From assembly GCF_024600715.1 (NCBI RefSeq), contig NZ_CP102332.1, positions 5,394,001 to 5,458,000 on the forward strand: 64,000 nt of DNA, in the 5' to 3' direction. Shown piece after piece: positions 1 through 9,091 of this stretch (positions are counted from its first letter, which is position 1; each line of letters opens with the position of its first letter). The translations under genes and the position numbers were made by a program. Source of the DNA: Streptomyces changanensis. Its GTDB lineage: Bacteria > Actinomycetota > Actinomycetes > Streptomycetales > Streptomycetaceae. The notes beneath the pieces were generated by a model. The model was not told the DNA's origin and made no database searches. It saw only the letters and a program-made list of their open reading frames with translations.

Positions 1-5
1 ACGGC

Positions 6-470
6 GTGACGGCGCCACCGGAAGGGACGGCGGCACTGCCGGAGGGCACGGCGGTCGTGCGGGACGGGGCCCGGGAGCGGCTGGGGCTGGCCCAGGCGGC
101 GTTGCTGTCGGCGCTCGTGGCGGGGACGCCCGCGCCGGAGGGGTTCGACGGGGCGCGTCTGCGGGTGCAGGCCGGGGCGCTGGTGCGCAAGCGGGCCGGG
201 GTGGTGGCGAAGGTCGCCCCCGAGCTGCCCGGGCTGCTCGGCGACGGCTACCGTGACGCGTTCGCGGCGTACGCGGGCTCCCGCCCGATGCCGGGCGGCT
301 ACCGGCAGGACGCCCTGGCCTTCGCCCGGTACGCGCTCGACGCGGGTCTGCCCGGGGACGCGGCCGGGCGGCGCCGGCTGTACCGGTGGTGGGCGGAGCG
401 GTCGGCCCCCCGCCCGCCGGGCCGGGCGGCGCGGCTGGTGCACGCCGCCCGCGCGGCGCTGGTGCGGTGA
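6..470 (+). CDS. Conserved hypothetical protein, possibly partial domain unit
   Basis: This 154-residue reading frame starts at a GTG whose last two bases begin a TGA, as in a coupled upstream gene that lies outside the window. The protein is Ala/Arg/Leu-rich, soluble, and has no signal peptide or membrane segment. The pattern of helices ending in tryptophan/arginine-rich stretches (YRWWAERS near the C-terminus) recalls the small C-terminal domain found on or next to DUF692-type proteins near hemQ in streptomycetes, but that link is from memory only. No catalytic motif is visible. It could be a stand-alone protein or the last part of a longer gene. Confidence 0.5.
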   Translation: MTAPPEGTAALPEGTAVVRDGARERLGLAQAALLSALVAGTPAPEGFDGARLRVQAGALVRKRAGVVAKVAPELPGLLGDGYRDAFAAYAGSRPMPGGYRQDALAFARYALDAGLPGDAAGRRRLYRWWAERSAPRPPGRAARLVHAARAALVR

Positions 471-717
471 CACCCCTCAACCGCACGAAAATCGGTGACA
501 CCCTCGGCCGGGCGGGGGAGCGGCGGCGCGGGGGAGGGGCGGGTGGGACGACCCTGGTGCGAGGCCGTGGGAGTGCAAAGTGCCCTGGCGCGGAGGCCCT
601 GGGGGGTGACGCCGGTGCGGCGCGCAGGGAACTGCGCGCCGCACCCGGAGCCGGACCCGGTGTCGCTGGAGCGGCGGACGGTTCGCGTCCGCCGTCTGAT
701 CTTCCGGGTCGGGGGGC

Positions 718-743
718 GGCGGCCGGCTGGATGCCCGGCCGCC
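718..743 (-). terminator. Hairpin downstream of hemQ
   Basis: A 9-bp perfect inverted repeat (GGCGGCCGG / CCGGCCGCC) with an 8-nt loop sits 18 bases past the hemQ stop codon on the minus strand. There is no U tract, which is usual for streptomycete terminators. The rest of 471-760 holds no gene I can support. Confidence 0.5.
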
Positions 744-760
744 ACCGTGCTGTCGGGCCG

Positions 761-1474
761 TCAGGCCAGGCCCGCCACCAGGTCCGCGACCGCCTTGCGG
801 CGGCCGGTGTAGAACGGGACCTCCTCGCGGACGTGCATCCGCGCCTCGCTGGCCCGCAGGTGGCGCATGAGGTCGACGATGCGGTACAGCTCGTCCGCCT
901 CGAAGGCGAGGATCCACTCGTAGTCGCCGAGGGAGAACGAGGCGACCGTGTTGGCGCGGACGTCGGGGAAGCCGCGGGCCATCTTGCCGTGGTCGGCGAG
1001 CATGCGGCGGCGGTCCTCGTCGGGCAGCAGGTACCAGTCGTACGAGCGCACGAACGGGTACACGCTGACGTAGTCGCGGGGCGTCTCGTCGGCGAGGAAC
1101 GCCGGGATGTGCGACTTGTTGAACTCGGCCGGGCGGTGCAGCGCCATGTTCGACCACACGGGCTCCAGCGCGCGGCCGAGGCGGGTGCGGCGGAAGAGGT
1201 TGTACGCCTCCTGGAGTTCGTCCGAGGTCTCCGCGTGCCACCAGATCATCAGGTCGGCGTCGGCGCGCAGTCCGGAGAGGTCGTAGGTGCCGCGGACGGT
1301 GACGTCCTTGGCGGCCAGCTGGTCGAACAGGTCCTGGACCTCGTCGGCGTAGCCGCTCCGGTCCTCGGGCAGAGCCTCGCGCAGTCGGAAGACGGACCAC
1401 AGGGTGTAGCGGATGACCTCGTTGAGGTCCTTCGCCTTCTTACCGGCGTTCGGGATCTTTTCGGGCGCACTCAT
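761..1474 (-). CDS. hemQ: Hydrogen-peroxide-dependent coproheme decarboxylase HemQ (ChdC)
   Basis: HemQ belongs to the chlorite-dismutase-like family and converts coproheme to haem b, the last step of the actinobacterial haem pathway. The 237-residue protein has the expected length and family features: the IRYTLWSVF entry strand, the SxxxxxxDWYLLP region, and the HxRASEARxHVREE helix near the C-terminus. The start is the ATG of MSAPEKIPN. hemG lies 10 bases upstream on the same strand, so the two form an operon. Members of this family active on chlorite differ in pocket residues, and the genomic pairing with hemG argues for haem synthesis. Confidence 0.95.
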   Translation of the reverse strand: MSAPEKIPNAGKKAKDLNEVIRYTLWSVFRLREALPEDRSGYADEVQDLFDQLAAKDVTVRGTYDLSGLRADADLMIWWHAETSDELQEAYNLFRRTRLGRALEPVWSNMALHRPAEFNKSHIPAFLADETPRDYVSVYPFVRSYDWYLLPDEDRRRMLADHGKMARGFPDVRANTVASFSLGDYEWILAFEADELYRIVDLMRHLRASEARMHVREEVPFYTGRRKAVADLVAGLA

Positions 1475-1484
1475 AGGGCTATTC

Positions 1485-2930
1485 TCACTCGTCGCTCTCG
1501 GTGCTCCGCGCCAGGGTCGGCGTGGCGATGATCTCGTCCGCGGCCCGCCACGCGTCCGCGACCACCGCCGGGACGCCCACGCCGTCGTACGCCGCCCCGC
1601 ACACCCGCAGCGCGGGGAGCGCGGCGACCGCGTCGCGGATCCGGGCGACCCGGCCCAGGTGACCGACGGGGTACTGCGGCAGGCCGCCGACCCAACGGGT
1701 GACCTCGGTGGCCACCGGCCGCGCGGCGAGCCCGACGGCGTCCCCCAGGTCCCGCAGCGACGCCGTGACCAGGTCGGCGTCGTCCCGCTCCAGGTGCTCC
1801 TCCTCGCCGTACCGGCCGACGGAGGCGCGCAGGACGAAGAGGTCGCCGGACCCCTCGTCGACCCACTTCCACTTGTGCCCGGAGAACGTGGACGCCTTGA
1901 TCGTGCGGCCGTCGACCGGCGGTACCAGGAAGCCGGAGCCCTCGGGCAGGCCGGCGAGGTCGGCGCGCCGGAAGGCGAGGGTGACGAGGGCCATCGAGGC
2001 GTACTCGATCGCGCCCAGCTCCGCGGCGGCGGCCGGCGACACCGCGGCGAGGAGCCGCGACGCGGCCGGGGCGGGGGTCGCGAGGACCACCGCGTCGGCG
2101 TGCAGGACCTCCGTCCCCGTACGGACCTCCCACGTCCCGGCGCCTCCGTCCCGCCCGGCACGGCGGGTGAGGGCGTCGACGGGGGTGGCGGTGCGGATCT
2201 CGCCGCCGAGGGCGGTGACCGCGTCGGCGACGGCGAGCGGCAACCGCCCCACCCCGCCCTCGACGCCCATGAAGACCGGGCCGGCGGGCACCTGGGCCGC
2301 CGCGCCTTGCACGGCGCGGACGGCGTCGGTCAGGGTGGCGTGGCGGCGGGCGGCCTCGAACAGCTTCGGCACGGCGGCCCGCATGGAGATCCGGTACGAG
2401 TCGCCCGCGTACACCCCGCCGAGGAGGGGTTCGACGAGCCGGTCGACGATCTCGCGGCCCATCCGCTCGGCGACGAACGCACCGATGGCGACGTCGTCGC
2501 CGAGCTCGGTGGGCGGCTGCGCGCGGTCGCCTTCGAGCGCGCGCAGCCCCTCCGCCGAGAGCAGGTCGCCGAGCCCGCGGGCGTCGCCGGGGACGCCCAT
2601 GACGTGCCCCTGGGGCATCGGCCGCAGCGCGCCCCGGGTCCAGACGGACGCACGGGTCGTGGCGGGCGGCTGGAGCCGGTCGCCGAGGCCGACGGCGCGG
2701 GCCAGTTCGAGCGCCTCGGGACGGCGGGCCAGGATCGACTCGGCCCCGAGGTCGACGGGGGCGTCCGCGATCCGCCCGGCGTGGAGCTTGCCGCCGAGCC
2801 GACCGGTGGCTTCCAGCAGCGTCACGCGCCGCCCCGCGAGCAGGAGGCGGTGGGCGGCGGCGAGTCCGGCGATGCCGCCGCCCACGACGACGACGCGTCC
2901 GTGGGGCGTGTCCACGTTGTCCACGTTCAT
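1485..2930 (-). CDS. hemG: Coproporphyrinogen III / protoporphyrinogen oxidase
   Basis: This is an FAD-dependent oxidase of the HemY/CgoX type. In actinobacteria it aromatises coproporphyrinogen III to coproporphyrin III, upstream of ferrochelatase and HemQ. The 481-residue protein opens with a Rossmann dinucleotide motif ([16 protein letters not shown], residues about 14-29) followed by the acidic FAD-ribose binding residue in [10 protein letters not shown]. The C-terminal [11 protein letters not shown] stretch is the second FAD-contact motif of the family. It precedes hemQ by 10 bases, so the two are co-transcribed. Confidence 0.93.
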   Translation of the reverse strand: MNVDNVDTPHGRVVVVGGGIAGLAAAHRLLLAGRRVTLLEATGRLGGKLHAGRIADAPVDLGAESILARRPEALELARAVGLGDRLQPPATTRASVWTRGALRPMPQGHVMGVPGDARGLGDLLSAEGLRALEGDRAQPPTELGDDVAIGAFVAERMGREIVDRLVEPLLGGVYAGDSYRISMRAAVPKLFEAARRHATLTDAVRAVQGAAAQVPAGPVFMGVEGGVGRLPLAVADAVTALGGEIRTATPVDALTRRAGRDGGAGTWEVRTGTEVLHADAVVLATPAPAASRLLAAVSPAAAAELGAIEYASMALVTLAFRRADLAGLPEGSGFLVPPVDGRTIKASTFSGHKWKWVDEGSGDLFVLRASVGRYGEEEHLERDDADLVTASLRDLGDAVGLAARPVATEVTRWVGGLPQYPVGHLGRVARIRDAVAALPALRVCGAAYDGVGVPAVVADAWRAADEIIATPTLARSTESDE

Positions 2931-3065
2931 GGGTCCACTCTCTCAAACGCCGTGACGCGGCCCGACCGTGACCCTTTCGGAACCGGGAAAGGGCAACCAC
3001 GTCCCCCGTCCCGCGCGTCGAACCGGCGTCACTGGACACGGCACGAGACACCTTGGGGGACATCC

Positions 3066-4352
3066 ATGCCGAACCGAACCCGACCGCGGCACGCCTGCGC
3101 GGCCGTCCTGATCGGCGCCACGCTGGCCCTCGCCGGGTGCGGCGCCGGCGCGGACGGCGGCACGTCGTCGACCGCCGACCGGGCCGCCGCGCCCGAGGCG
3201 GCCCGGGGGGACGCGGACGCCGGCTCCGCGTACGGGCCCGAGTCGGCCCGCGGCGGCGCGGGCGGCGCGAAGGGGGCGGCGCCGGCCGCGGTGCAGCAGC
3301 ACGTCATCAGGACGGCGGAGCTGTCGGTGGAGGTGGTGGACGCGGGCGAGGCGCTGGCGCGGGCGCGGGACGCCGCGGCGAAGGCGGGCGGCCACGTCGC
3401 CGACGAGTCGACACGGCGCCGCCAGGGCCCCGACGGGGCCGACGGGATGACGTCGAGGATCGTGCTGCGCGTCCCGCAGGCGGCGTACGAGCAGGTGCTC
3501 GGCGAGCTCAGCGGCGCGGGCCGGCTGCTGTCGCGGAAGGCGGAGGCGAAGGACGTCACCGACCAGGTGGTGGACGTGGGCAGCCGCGTCGCCACCCAGC
3601 GGGCCAGCGTGGAGCGGGTCCGGAAGCTGATGGACCAGGCCACGCGGCTGAGTGACGTGGTGACGCTGGAACAGGAGCTGAGCACCCGCCAGGCCGCGCT
3701 GGAGTCGCTCCTCGCCCAGCAGGCCGCCCTGAAGGACCGTACGGCGCTGGCCACGATCACCCTGGAGCTCTCGGAGCGGCGGACCCCGCAGAAGCCGGCG
3801 GAGAAGGACGACCCCGGCCCGCTGGACGCCCTGGCGGGCGGTTGGGACGCGCTGGCCGCGACGGTGAAGTGGGTGGTGATCGTCCTGGCGGCGCTGGCCC
3901 CGTGGCTGGCGGTGGCGGCGCTGCTGTACGTCCTGTGGCGGGTGTTCGGCCGCCCGTGGCGGGCCCGCAGGGCGGCCCGGCGGCCGGCCCCCGCTGCGGC
4001 CGCCCGGCCCGTCCCGGGACGCGGTCCCGTACCGGCGTACGCATCCGCACCCACCCACGCACCGGTGCCGGCCCAGGCGCCGACTCACGCCCCGACCCCG
4101 GCCGCGGCTCCCGTTCCCGCCTCCGCGTCCACGTCCGGCACGGACGCGGACGCCGGTACGGGCACGAGCACGGGCACGGGCACGGAGGGGGGCCCGGACG
4201 CCGGCACGGACGCGGGCTCCGGCACGAGCACCGGCACCGGCACGGGCACGGAGGGGCGTCCGGGCGCCGGCACGGACGCGGACGCCGGCGCGGGCACGGG
4301 CGCCAAGAGCACGGACGCCGGGCGCCCGGGGACGGGGCGCGGGGCGGACTGA
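3066..4352 (+). CDS. DUF4349 membrane-anchored lipoprotein with low-complexity tail
   Basis: The N-terminus is a lipoprotein signal ending in a lipobox (LALAGC). A DUF4349 domain follows (about residues 80-245): the IRTAELSVEV start, the VTDQVVDVGSRVATQRASVERVRKLM coiled-coil segment and the ITLELSE strand are typical. A single strong transmembrane helix lies near residues 265-300. The last 110 residues are a cytoplasmic tail of Pro/Ala and then Gly/Thr/Asp repeats (GTGTSTGTGTE-like) with near-repetitive DNA. Family function is unknown, with an envelope role presumed. The tail is the only unusual part and may vary between strains by slippage. Confidence 0.85.
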   Translation: MPNRTRPRHACAAVLIGATLALAGCGAGADGGTSSTADRAAAPEAARGDADAGSAYGPESARGGAGGAKGAAPAAVQQHVIRTAELSVEVVDAGEALARARDAAAKAGGHVADESTRRRQGPDGADGMTSRIVLRVPQAAYEQVLGELSGAGRLLSRKAEAKDVTDQVVDVGSRVATQRASVERVRKLMDQATRLSDVVTLEQELSTRQAALESLLAQQAALKDRTALATITLELSERRTPQKPAEKDDPGPLDALAGGWDALAATVKWVVIVLAALAPWLAVAALLYVLWRVFGRPWRARRAARRPAPAAAARPVPGRGPVPAYASAPTHAPVPAQAPTHAPTPAAAPVPASASTSGTDADAGTGTSTGTGTEGGPDAGTDAGSGTSTGTGTGTEGRPGAGTDADAGAGTGAKSTDAGRPGTGRGAD

Positions 4353-4367
4353 ACGGCCCCGACCCCG

Positions 4368-4373
4368 TAGCGT
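4368..4373 (+). promoter_or_regulatory. Possible -10 element of a leaderless promoter
   Basis: TAGCGT fits the streptomycete TAGRRT-like -10 consensus loosely and lies 7 bases before the ATG at 4381. No Shine-Dalgarno sequence is present there, so the mRNA may be leaderless. I see no convincing -35 element. Confidence 0.3.
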
Positions 4374-4380
4374 GTTCCGC

Positions 4381-5769
4381 ATGGGACGTGTGGGACGGCG
4401 ACAGCGGTTGGTGGTGGTCGGGGGTGACGCGGCGGGGATGTCCGCCGCGTCACAGGCCCGGCGGCTGAAGGGGGTCGACGACCTGGAGATCGTCGCGTTC
4501 GAGCGCGGCGGCTTCTCGTCGTACTCGGCCTGCGGCATCCCGTACTGGGTGGGCGGTGACGTGGAGGGGCCCGATCGGCTCGTCGCGCGCACCCCGCAGG
4601 AGCACCGCGCCCGCGACATCGACCTGCGGCTGCGGACCGAGGTGACCGAGCTCGACCTGGACGGACGGCGCGTCCGGGCCCGGGACCTCGACTCCGGGGA
4701 GGAGCAGTGGACGGGCTTCGACCGGCTCGTGCTCGCGACCGGGGCGCGGCCGGTGCGCCCGCCGCTGCCGGGCATCGACGCGCCGGGCGTGCACGGCGTG
4801 CAGACCCTCGGCGACGGACAGGCCCTGCTCGACACCCTGGCCGCGACGCCCGGGCGCCGCGCGGTCGTGGTCGGCGCCGGGTACATCGGCGTGGAGATGG
4901 CCGAGGCGCTGCTCAAGCGCGGCTACGAGGTGACCGTCCTCAACCGGGGCGAGCAGCCCATGGCGACCCTCGACCCGGACATGGGCCGGCTGGTGCACAC
5001 GGCCATGGAGGGGATGGGCATCGACGTCGTCGCCGGCGCCGGGGTCACCGCGATCCGGACCGGAGCGGACGGCCGGGTGCGGGCGGTGGAGGCCGGGGAC
5101 GCCACGTACCCGGCCGACGTCGTCGTGCTCGGCATCGGCGTCGAGCCGGAGACGTCCCTGGCCCGGGCGGCGGGCCTGCCGCTCGGCGTGTACGGCGGGC
5201 TGCTGACCGACCTGTCGATGCGGGTGCGCGGGCACGAGGACGTGTGGGCGGGCGGCGACTGCGTGGAGGTGCTCGACCTGGTCTCCGGCCGCGAACGGCA
5301 CGTCCCGCTCGGCACGCACGCCAACAAGCACGGCCAGGTGATCGGGGCGAACGTGGGAGGCGGCTACGGCACCTTCCCGGGCGTGGTCGGCACGGCGGTG
5401 AGCAAGGTCTGCTCGCTGGAGATCGCCCGCACGGGCCTGCGCGAACGCGACGCGCGCGAGGTGGGGCTGCGGTACGTGGCGGTGACGGTCGAGTCGACGA
5501 GCCGCGCGGGCTACTACCCGGACGCGGCGCCGATGACGGTGAAGATGCTGGCCGAACTGCGCACGGGCCGCCTGCTGGGCACCCAGATCGTCGGCCGGGA
5601 GGGCGCCGGCAAGCGCGTGGACATCGCGGCGGTGGCCCTGACCGCGGGGATGACCGTGGAGCAGGTCGCGGCCCTCGACCTGGGGTACGCGCCGCCGTTC
5701 TCCCCTGTGTGGGACCCCGTCCAGGTCGCCGCCCGCAAGGCCGTCGCGGCGGTCCGCGAGGCGGGGTGA
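4381..5769 (+). CDS. FAD-dependent pyridine nucleotide-disulfide oxidoreductase (CoA-disulfide reductase-like)
   Basis: The protein is a two-dinucleotide-domain flavoprotein. The FAD motif (VVVGGDAAGMSAASQ) is near residue 10, the NAD(P)H motif (VVVGAGYIGVEMAE) near residue 160, and the second FAD motif ends in GGDC near residue 295. The sequence SSYSACGIPYW near residue 45 carries the single redox cysteine typical of CoA-disulfide reductase, NADH oxidase and NADH peroxidase relatives. No rhodanese domain is attached. The likely role is reduction of low-molecular-weight disulfides, persulfides or oxygen in the cytosol. The exact substrate cannot be read from sequence. The ATG at 4381 is preferred over an upstream in-frame GTG because of the -10-like hexamer just ahead. 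Confidence 0.85.
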   Translation: MGRVGRRQRLVVVGGDAAGMSAASQARRLKGVDDLEIVAFERGGFSSYSACGIPYWVGGDVEGPDRLVARTPQEHRARDIDLRLRTEVTELDLDGRRVRARDLDSGEEQWTGFDRLVLATGARPVRPPLPGIDAPGVHGVQTLGDGQALLDTLAATPGRRAVVVGAGYIGVEMAEALLKRGYEVTVLNRGEQPMATLDPDMGRLVHTAMEGMGIDVVAGAGVTAIRTGADGRVRAVEAGDATYPADVVVLGIGVEPETSLARAAGLPLGVYGGLLTDLSMRVRGHEDVWAGGDCVEVLDLVSGRERHVPLGTHANKHGQVIGANVGGGYGTFPGVVGTAVSKVCSLEIARTGLRERDAREVGLRYVAVTVESTSRAGYYPDAAPMTVKMLAELRTGRLLGTQIVGREGAGKRVDIAAVALTAGMTVEQVAALDLGYAPPFSPVWDPVQVAARKAVAAVREAG

Positions 5770-5800
5770 CCGCCGACCGCCGCAGCCGGCGCGGTCGGGG

Positions 5801-6745
5801 TCAGCGTGCGGTCTGGGTCGCGATCAGGTCCGAGACCTTCACGAAGCGGTAGCCGCGTGCGCGGAGTTCGGGGACGATCCGGCGGATGGCCGCCTCCGTG
5901 ACCGGGGCCGCGCTGCGGGTGCAGTGCAGCACCACGACCGAGCCCGGCCGCACCCCGGCCAGCACCTGGTCGGCCACCGCGTCCGCGTCGGAGGCGAACG
6001 CGTCGCCGCCCACCACGTCCCACTGGACGGCGGTGACCTTCGTCGGCGCGAGCGCCCGCAGCGCGGCCTCGTCGTGGCAGCCGCCGGGGAAGCGGAAGTA
6101 CGGCACGACGTTGCGGGCGCCCGCCGTGCGGAACGCCGCGAACGCCTTCCGCACGTCCGCCGCCATCTCCTCGGGCGGCAGCCGTGGCAGGCCGTAGCAG
6201 GGGGAGCGGAAGGCGTGGTGGCTGTAGGAGTGGTTGGCGATCTCGAAGCGCGGGTCGGTGCCGATCGACCGCGCCTGGTCCGGGTACTCCTCCGCCCAGC
6301 GGCCCGTCATGAACACCGTGGCCTCCACCTCCAGGCGGCGCAGGGTGGCGATGAGAGCAGGGTTGTCGAACCGCTCGCCGCTCGCCGCCCGCGGGCCCTG
6401 GTCGGCGGTCATGTCGGCGTCGAAGGTGAGGGCCACGGTCCGGTCCGCGGCCCGGCCGCCCGCGCCTCCCGTACCACCCCTGGCGCCCGCGCCTCCCGTA
6501 CCGTCCGCGCCGCCCGCGCCGTCGGTCCGGCGCTCGAAGACCGGGGTCAGGCCGTCGGGTCCCGGCGCCAGCGTGGGCGGCGTGCGCACGGCCGGGGCGG
6601 TCGCCGCGTGCGGGGGCGCCGAGGGGGAGGGGCCCGCGGCCCCGGCCGGCCGGGCGGCCGGGCCGGCCGCGGGCGGTGTCCCGCAGCCGGTCGCCAGGGC
6701 GCACAGCACGGCCAGTACGGACAGACGTCGAGCAGAAAATGTCAC
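5801..6745 (-). CDS. Secreted lipoprotein polysaccharide deacetylase (CE4 family)
   Basis: The GTG start gives a signal peptide ending in a lipobox (LATGC) and a Pro/Ala/Gly-rich linker of about 90 residues. A NodB-type deacetylase domain follows. The metal and catalytic motifs are visible: LTFDADMT carries the catalytic Asp and metal Asp, NHSYSHHAF is the HxxxH zinc motif, and VVLHC near the end is the C-terminal His motif. CE4 enzymes remove N-acetyl groups from peptidoglycan or chitin-like polymers outside the cell. The linker contains short Gly/Thr/Ala repeats. No clear Shine-Dalgarno sequence precedes the start, so a leaderless transcript is possible. Confidence 0.88.
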   Translation of the reverse strand: MTFSARRLSVLAVLCALATGCGTPPAAGPAARPAGAAGPSPSAPPHAATAPAVRTPPTLAPGPDGLTPVFERRTDGAGGADGTGGAGARGGTGGAGGRAADRTVALTFDADMTADQGPRAASGERFDNPALIATLRRLEVEATVFMTGRWAEEYPDQARSIGTDPRFEIANHSYSHHAFRSPCYGLPRLPPEEMAADVRKAFAAFRTAGARNVVPYFRFPGGCHDEAALRALAPTKVTAVQWDVVGGDAFASDADAVADQVLAGVRPGSVVVLHCTRSAAPVTEAAIRRIVPELRARGYRFVKVSDLIATQTAR

Positions 6746-6909
6746 TATCGGAAAATATATGATCAGTTGCGCGTCGTCGGAGATGTGCTCTTCTGCGTCG
6801 GACGTGTCGGAGGTGTCGGCCGTTGTCGGACGTGACGTGACGTGCCGAAAGGGCCGGACGGGCCGGACGGGTCGGATCTGCCGTCGGGCGGGTCGGACCT
6901 GCCGGGACG

Positions 6910-8277
6910 TCAGCGCCAGTGGCCGGTGACGGCGAAGGTCGTGCCGGGCGCGTAGCAGTTCACGTACATCGTCCGGCCGTCCGGCGAGAAGGTGACGCCG
7001 GCGAACTCCCCGTAGACCGGGTCGTCGGCGGTGCCGGTGTTCCGGGCGTTGCGGGCCATCGCGTAGACCTCGCCCCGCCGCGTCAGCCCGTAGACGTGCT
7101 GGACGCCGTCGCCGTCCTCGCACACCATGAGGCCGCCCCCCGGCGCGAGGCAGATGTTGTCGGGTGACTCGCCCGGCAGGTCGACGCCGGTGTCGGGTCC
7201 GAAGACCACGACGAGCGTGAGGCGCCCGGAGTCCGGGTCGTACCGCCACACCTGGCCGTGGTGGTCGGCGGCCGAGCCCTGCGCGGCGCGCGCGAAGCTG
7301 GAGACGAAGTAGACCGACCGTCCGCCCCAGTAGCACCCCTCCAGCTTCTGGGCGTGCGTGATGCCGCGCGGTCCGAAGTCCTGGAACCGGATGGGGGTCC
7401 GCCGGGCCTGGCTGTCGGGTACGGGCACCCACTCGACGCCGTCGAAGCGGGTCCCCGGCTCGCGCACCGCGGACAGGTCGGACACGTCCGGCACGCGCAT
7501 GGCCTGGAGCGCGCCGCCCGCGAGCAGCGAGCCGGGGCCGCCCAGCGGCCGGTGCGGCAGGAAGCGGTAGAAGAGCCCGAACGGGCGGTCGAAGGCGTCC
7601 TCCGTCTCGTAGACGACGCCGTTGCGCGGGTCGACGGCGACCGCCTCGTGCGGGAAGCGGCCCATCGCCGTGAGGGGCACCGCGCCGGAGCGGCGCGGAT
7701 CGGCGGGGTCGACCTCGAAGACGAAGCCGTGGTCCTTGCCGTACCCGGCGGTGCCGGCCTGCGCCTCGGTCTCCTCGCAGGTCAGCCAGGTCCGCCAGGG
7801 CGTGGGGCCACCGGCGCAGTTGACGGCGGTGCCGGCGAGGGCGACGCGCTCGTCCACGACGGAGCCGCGCCGGTCGAGGGTGAGGGCCGTGCAGCCGCCC
7901 CGGGCCGCCGGGTCGTACGTCAGCCCGGCGACGGTCGGGACGCCGAGGGCGGCCGTCGCGCCGTTCTCGTGGTTGCGGACCAGGTGGACGCGGCCCTGGC
8001 GGCCCGCGAAGGCGCCCATGCCGTCGTGCCGGCCGGGGACCGTGCCCTCCCCGGAGCGCAGTGGCCGGCCCTCCGCGGACAGCACCCGGTAGCGGAAGCC
8101 GCGCGGGAGGTCGAGGAGCCCCGCGGGGTCGCGGACGAGCGGGCCGTACCCGACGTCCCCGGTGTGGGCGGTGGCGGCGGCGGTGCCGGCGAAGAGCTCG
8201 GCGAGCGCGCCGCTGAAGGCGATCCCGGCGAGCGCGGTACCGGTGCGGGCGAGGAGGTGACGTCGTGTTGCGGACAT
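6910..8277 (-). CDS. PhoX-like (DUF839) secreted phosphatase, Tat substrate
   Basis: The N-terminus has a twin-arginine signal (RRHLLARTG followed by a hydrophobic run to AAATA), so export through Tat is expected. The rest is a DUF839/PhoX beta-propeller. NHENG near residue 100, TCEET near residue 165, FPHEA, and SPDNICLAPGGGLMVCEDGDG near residue 360 are family motifs; the acidic residues in them bind calcium and iron in PhoX enzymes. A good Shine-Dalgarno sequence (GCAGGGAG) precedes the ATG. Extracellular phosphate scavenging from phosphomonoesters is the likely role, and a repeat resembling a PHO box lies upstream. Confidence 0.85.
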   Translation of the reverse strand: MSATRRHLLARTGTALAGIAFSGALAELFAGTAAATAHTGDVGYGPLVRDPAGLLDLPRGFRYRVLSAEGRPLRSGEGTVPGRHDGMGAFAGRQGRVHLVRNHENGATAALGVPTVAGLTYDPAARGGCTALTLDRRGSVVDERVALAGTAVNCAGGPTPWRTWLTCEETEAQAGTAGYGKDHGFVFEVDPADPRRSGAVPLTAMGRFPHEAVAVDPRNGVVYETEDAFDRPFGLFYRFLPHRPLGGPGSLLAGGALQAMRVPDVSDLSAVREPGTRFDGVEWVPVPDSQARRTPIRFQDFGPRGITHAQKLEGCYWGGRSVYFVSSFARAAQGSAADHHGQVWRYDPDSGRLTLVVVFGPDTGVDLPGESPDNICLAPGGGLMVCEDGDGVQHVYGLTRRGEVYAMARNARNTGTADDPVYGEFAGVTFSPDGRTMYVNCYAPGTTFAVTGHWR

Positions 8278-8350
8278 GGCGACTCCCTGCTTGCGGACAG
8301 GAACACGGACGTGACGGATCCGCACACGTGTATCACGCAGGGTGGTGGGA

Positions 8351-8373
8351 GGTGAATGGTGTGGACGGTGTGG
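8351..8373 (-). promoter_or_regulatory. Direct repeats upstream of phoX-like gene (possible PhoP box)
   Basis: Read on the minus strand, the sequence is CCACACCGT, CCACACCAT, then TTCACC, about 75 bases upstream of the phosphatase start. PhoP sites in Streptomyces are direct repeats related to GTTCACC. The 9-base spacing seen here is not the usual 11, so the assignment is tentative. Confidence 0.3.
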
Positions 8374-8554
8374 CTTGCGACGGCCGGTGCGGCCTCCCCG
8401 GTCGGGCGGGGCGGTTCCGTACGCCGTCCGTCGTCTGCCGCCCGCCGTGGCTGCCGCCGGCCGCCACCCGTCGCCGGTCGCCTGCCGTGGCCGCCGCCCA
8501 CCGGTCGCCGCCCGCCCGCCGCCGGCCGCCCGCGCGGCCGGGGCGCACACGGCC

Positions 8555-8584
8555 GCGGCCACCACCCCGCGGGGTGGTGGCCGC
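8555..8584 (-). terminator. Perfect 30-bp palindrome downstream of osmC-like gene
   Basis: GCGGCCACCACCCC is followed directly by its reverse complement around a central GC. The palindrome begins 18 bases past the osmC stop on the minus strand. A very stable stem without a U tract is typical of streptomycete terminators. Confidence 0.7.
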
Positions 8585-8602
8585 AGCCGGAGGGTCGGCG
8601 CC

Positions 8603-9031
8603 TCAGCCGGCGAGCGCCGCCGAGAGGGTGATCGTCGTGCCCGCGAGCGCCTGGCTCACGGGGCAGCCCGCCTTGGCGTCCTCCGCGGCCTTCGTGAACG
8701 CGGCCTCGTCCATCCCGGGCACCTCGCCCTCGACGGTGATGTGCACGCCCGTGATGCCCTTGCCGGGCTGGAACGTGACGTCGGCCTTCGTCGTCAGCCG
8801 GGTCGGCGGCGTCCCGGCCTTCGTGAGGGCGCCGGACAGGAACATGGAGAAGCAGCTGGAGTGCGCGGCGGCGATGAGCTCCTCGGGGCTCGTCATGCCG
8901 TTCGGCTCCTCGGCGCGCGCCGGCCAGGAGACCGGGTAGGAGCCGATGCCGGAGGAGTCGAGGGTCACGGTGCCCGTGCCCTCGGTGAGGTCGCCCTCCC
9001 AGACGGTGTGCGCGTGACGCGTGGTGGCCAT
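8603..9031 (-). CDS. OsmC/Ohr-family peroxiredoxin
   Basis: This 142-residue protein is of the OsmC subfamily. TSPEELIAAAHSSCFSM carries the first redox cysteine (about residue 60), and AKAGCPVSQAL near residue 123 carries the second. Such proteins reduce organic hydroperoxides in the cytosol. The start is the ATG of MATTRHAHTVWEG; an upstream in-frame codon would add a run unlike the family. The gene ends at the palindromic terminator and seems monocistronic. Confidence 0.92.
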   Translation of the reverse strand: MATTRHAHTVWEGDLTEGTGTVTLDSSGIGSYPVSWPARAEEPNGMTSPEELIAAAHSSCFSMFLSGALTKAGTPPTRLTTKADVTFQPGKGITGVHITVEGEVPGMDEAAFTKAAEDAKAGCPVSQALAGTTITLSAALAG

Positions 9032-9091
9032 GCCAGGTTCCCTTCCGGCGCCGTACGGCACCAGGACGGTGGAGGCTTACGACCGTCCAAC

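Larger units (their letters stand above)
8278..8602. other. Intergenic region between phoX-like gene and osmC-like gene
   Basis: These 325 bases carry no gene I can support. The part next to 8277 should contain the phoX promoter and the direct repeats at 8351-8373. The middle is a C-rich stretch of short degenerate repeats around the words gccgcc and gtcgcc. The far end has the perfect palindrome listed as the terminator of the osmC-like gene. Confidence 0.6.

Noticed and set aside
477..1400. Minus-strand frame overlapping hemQ in another phase
   Set aside because: The translation is Arg/Pro-rich and mirrors hemQ shifted by one base; hemQ itself is certain.
2943..4916. Long minus-strand frame opposite the DUF4349 gene
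   Set aside because: It overlaps two well-supported genes, is Arg/Gly/Pro-rich, and has no family motif; it is a GC-frame shadow.
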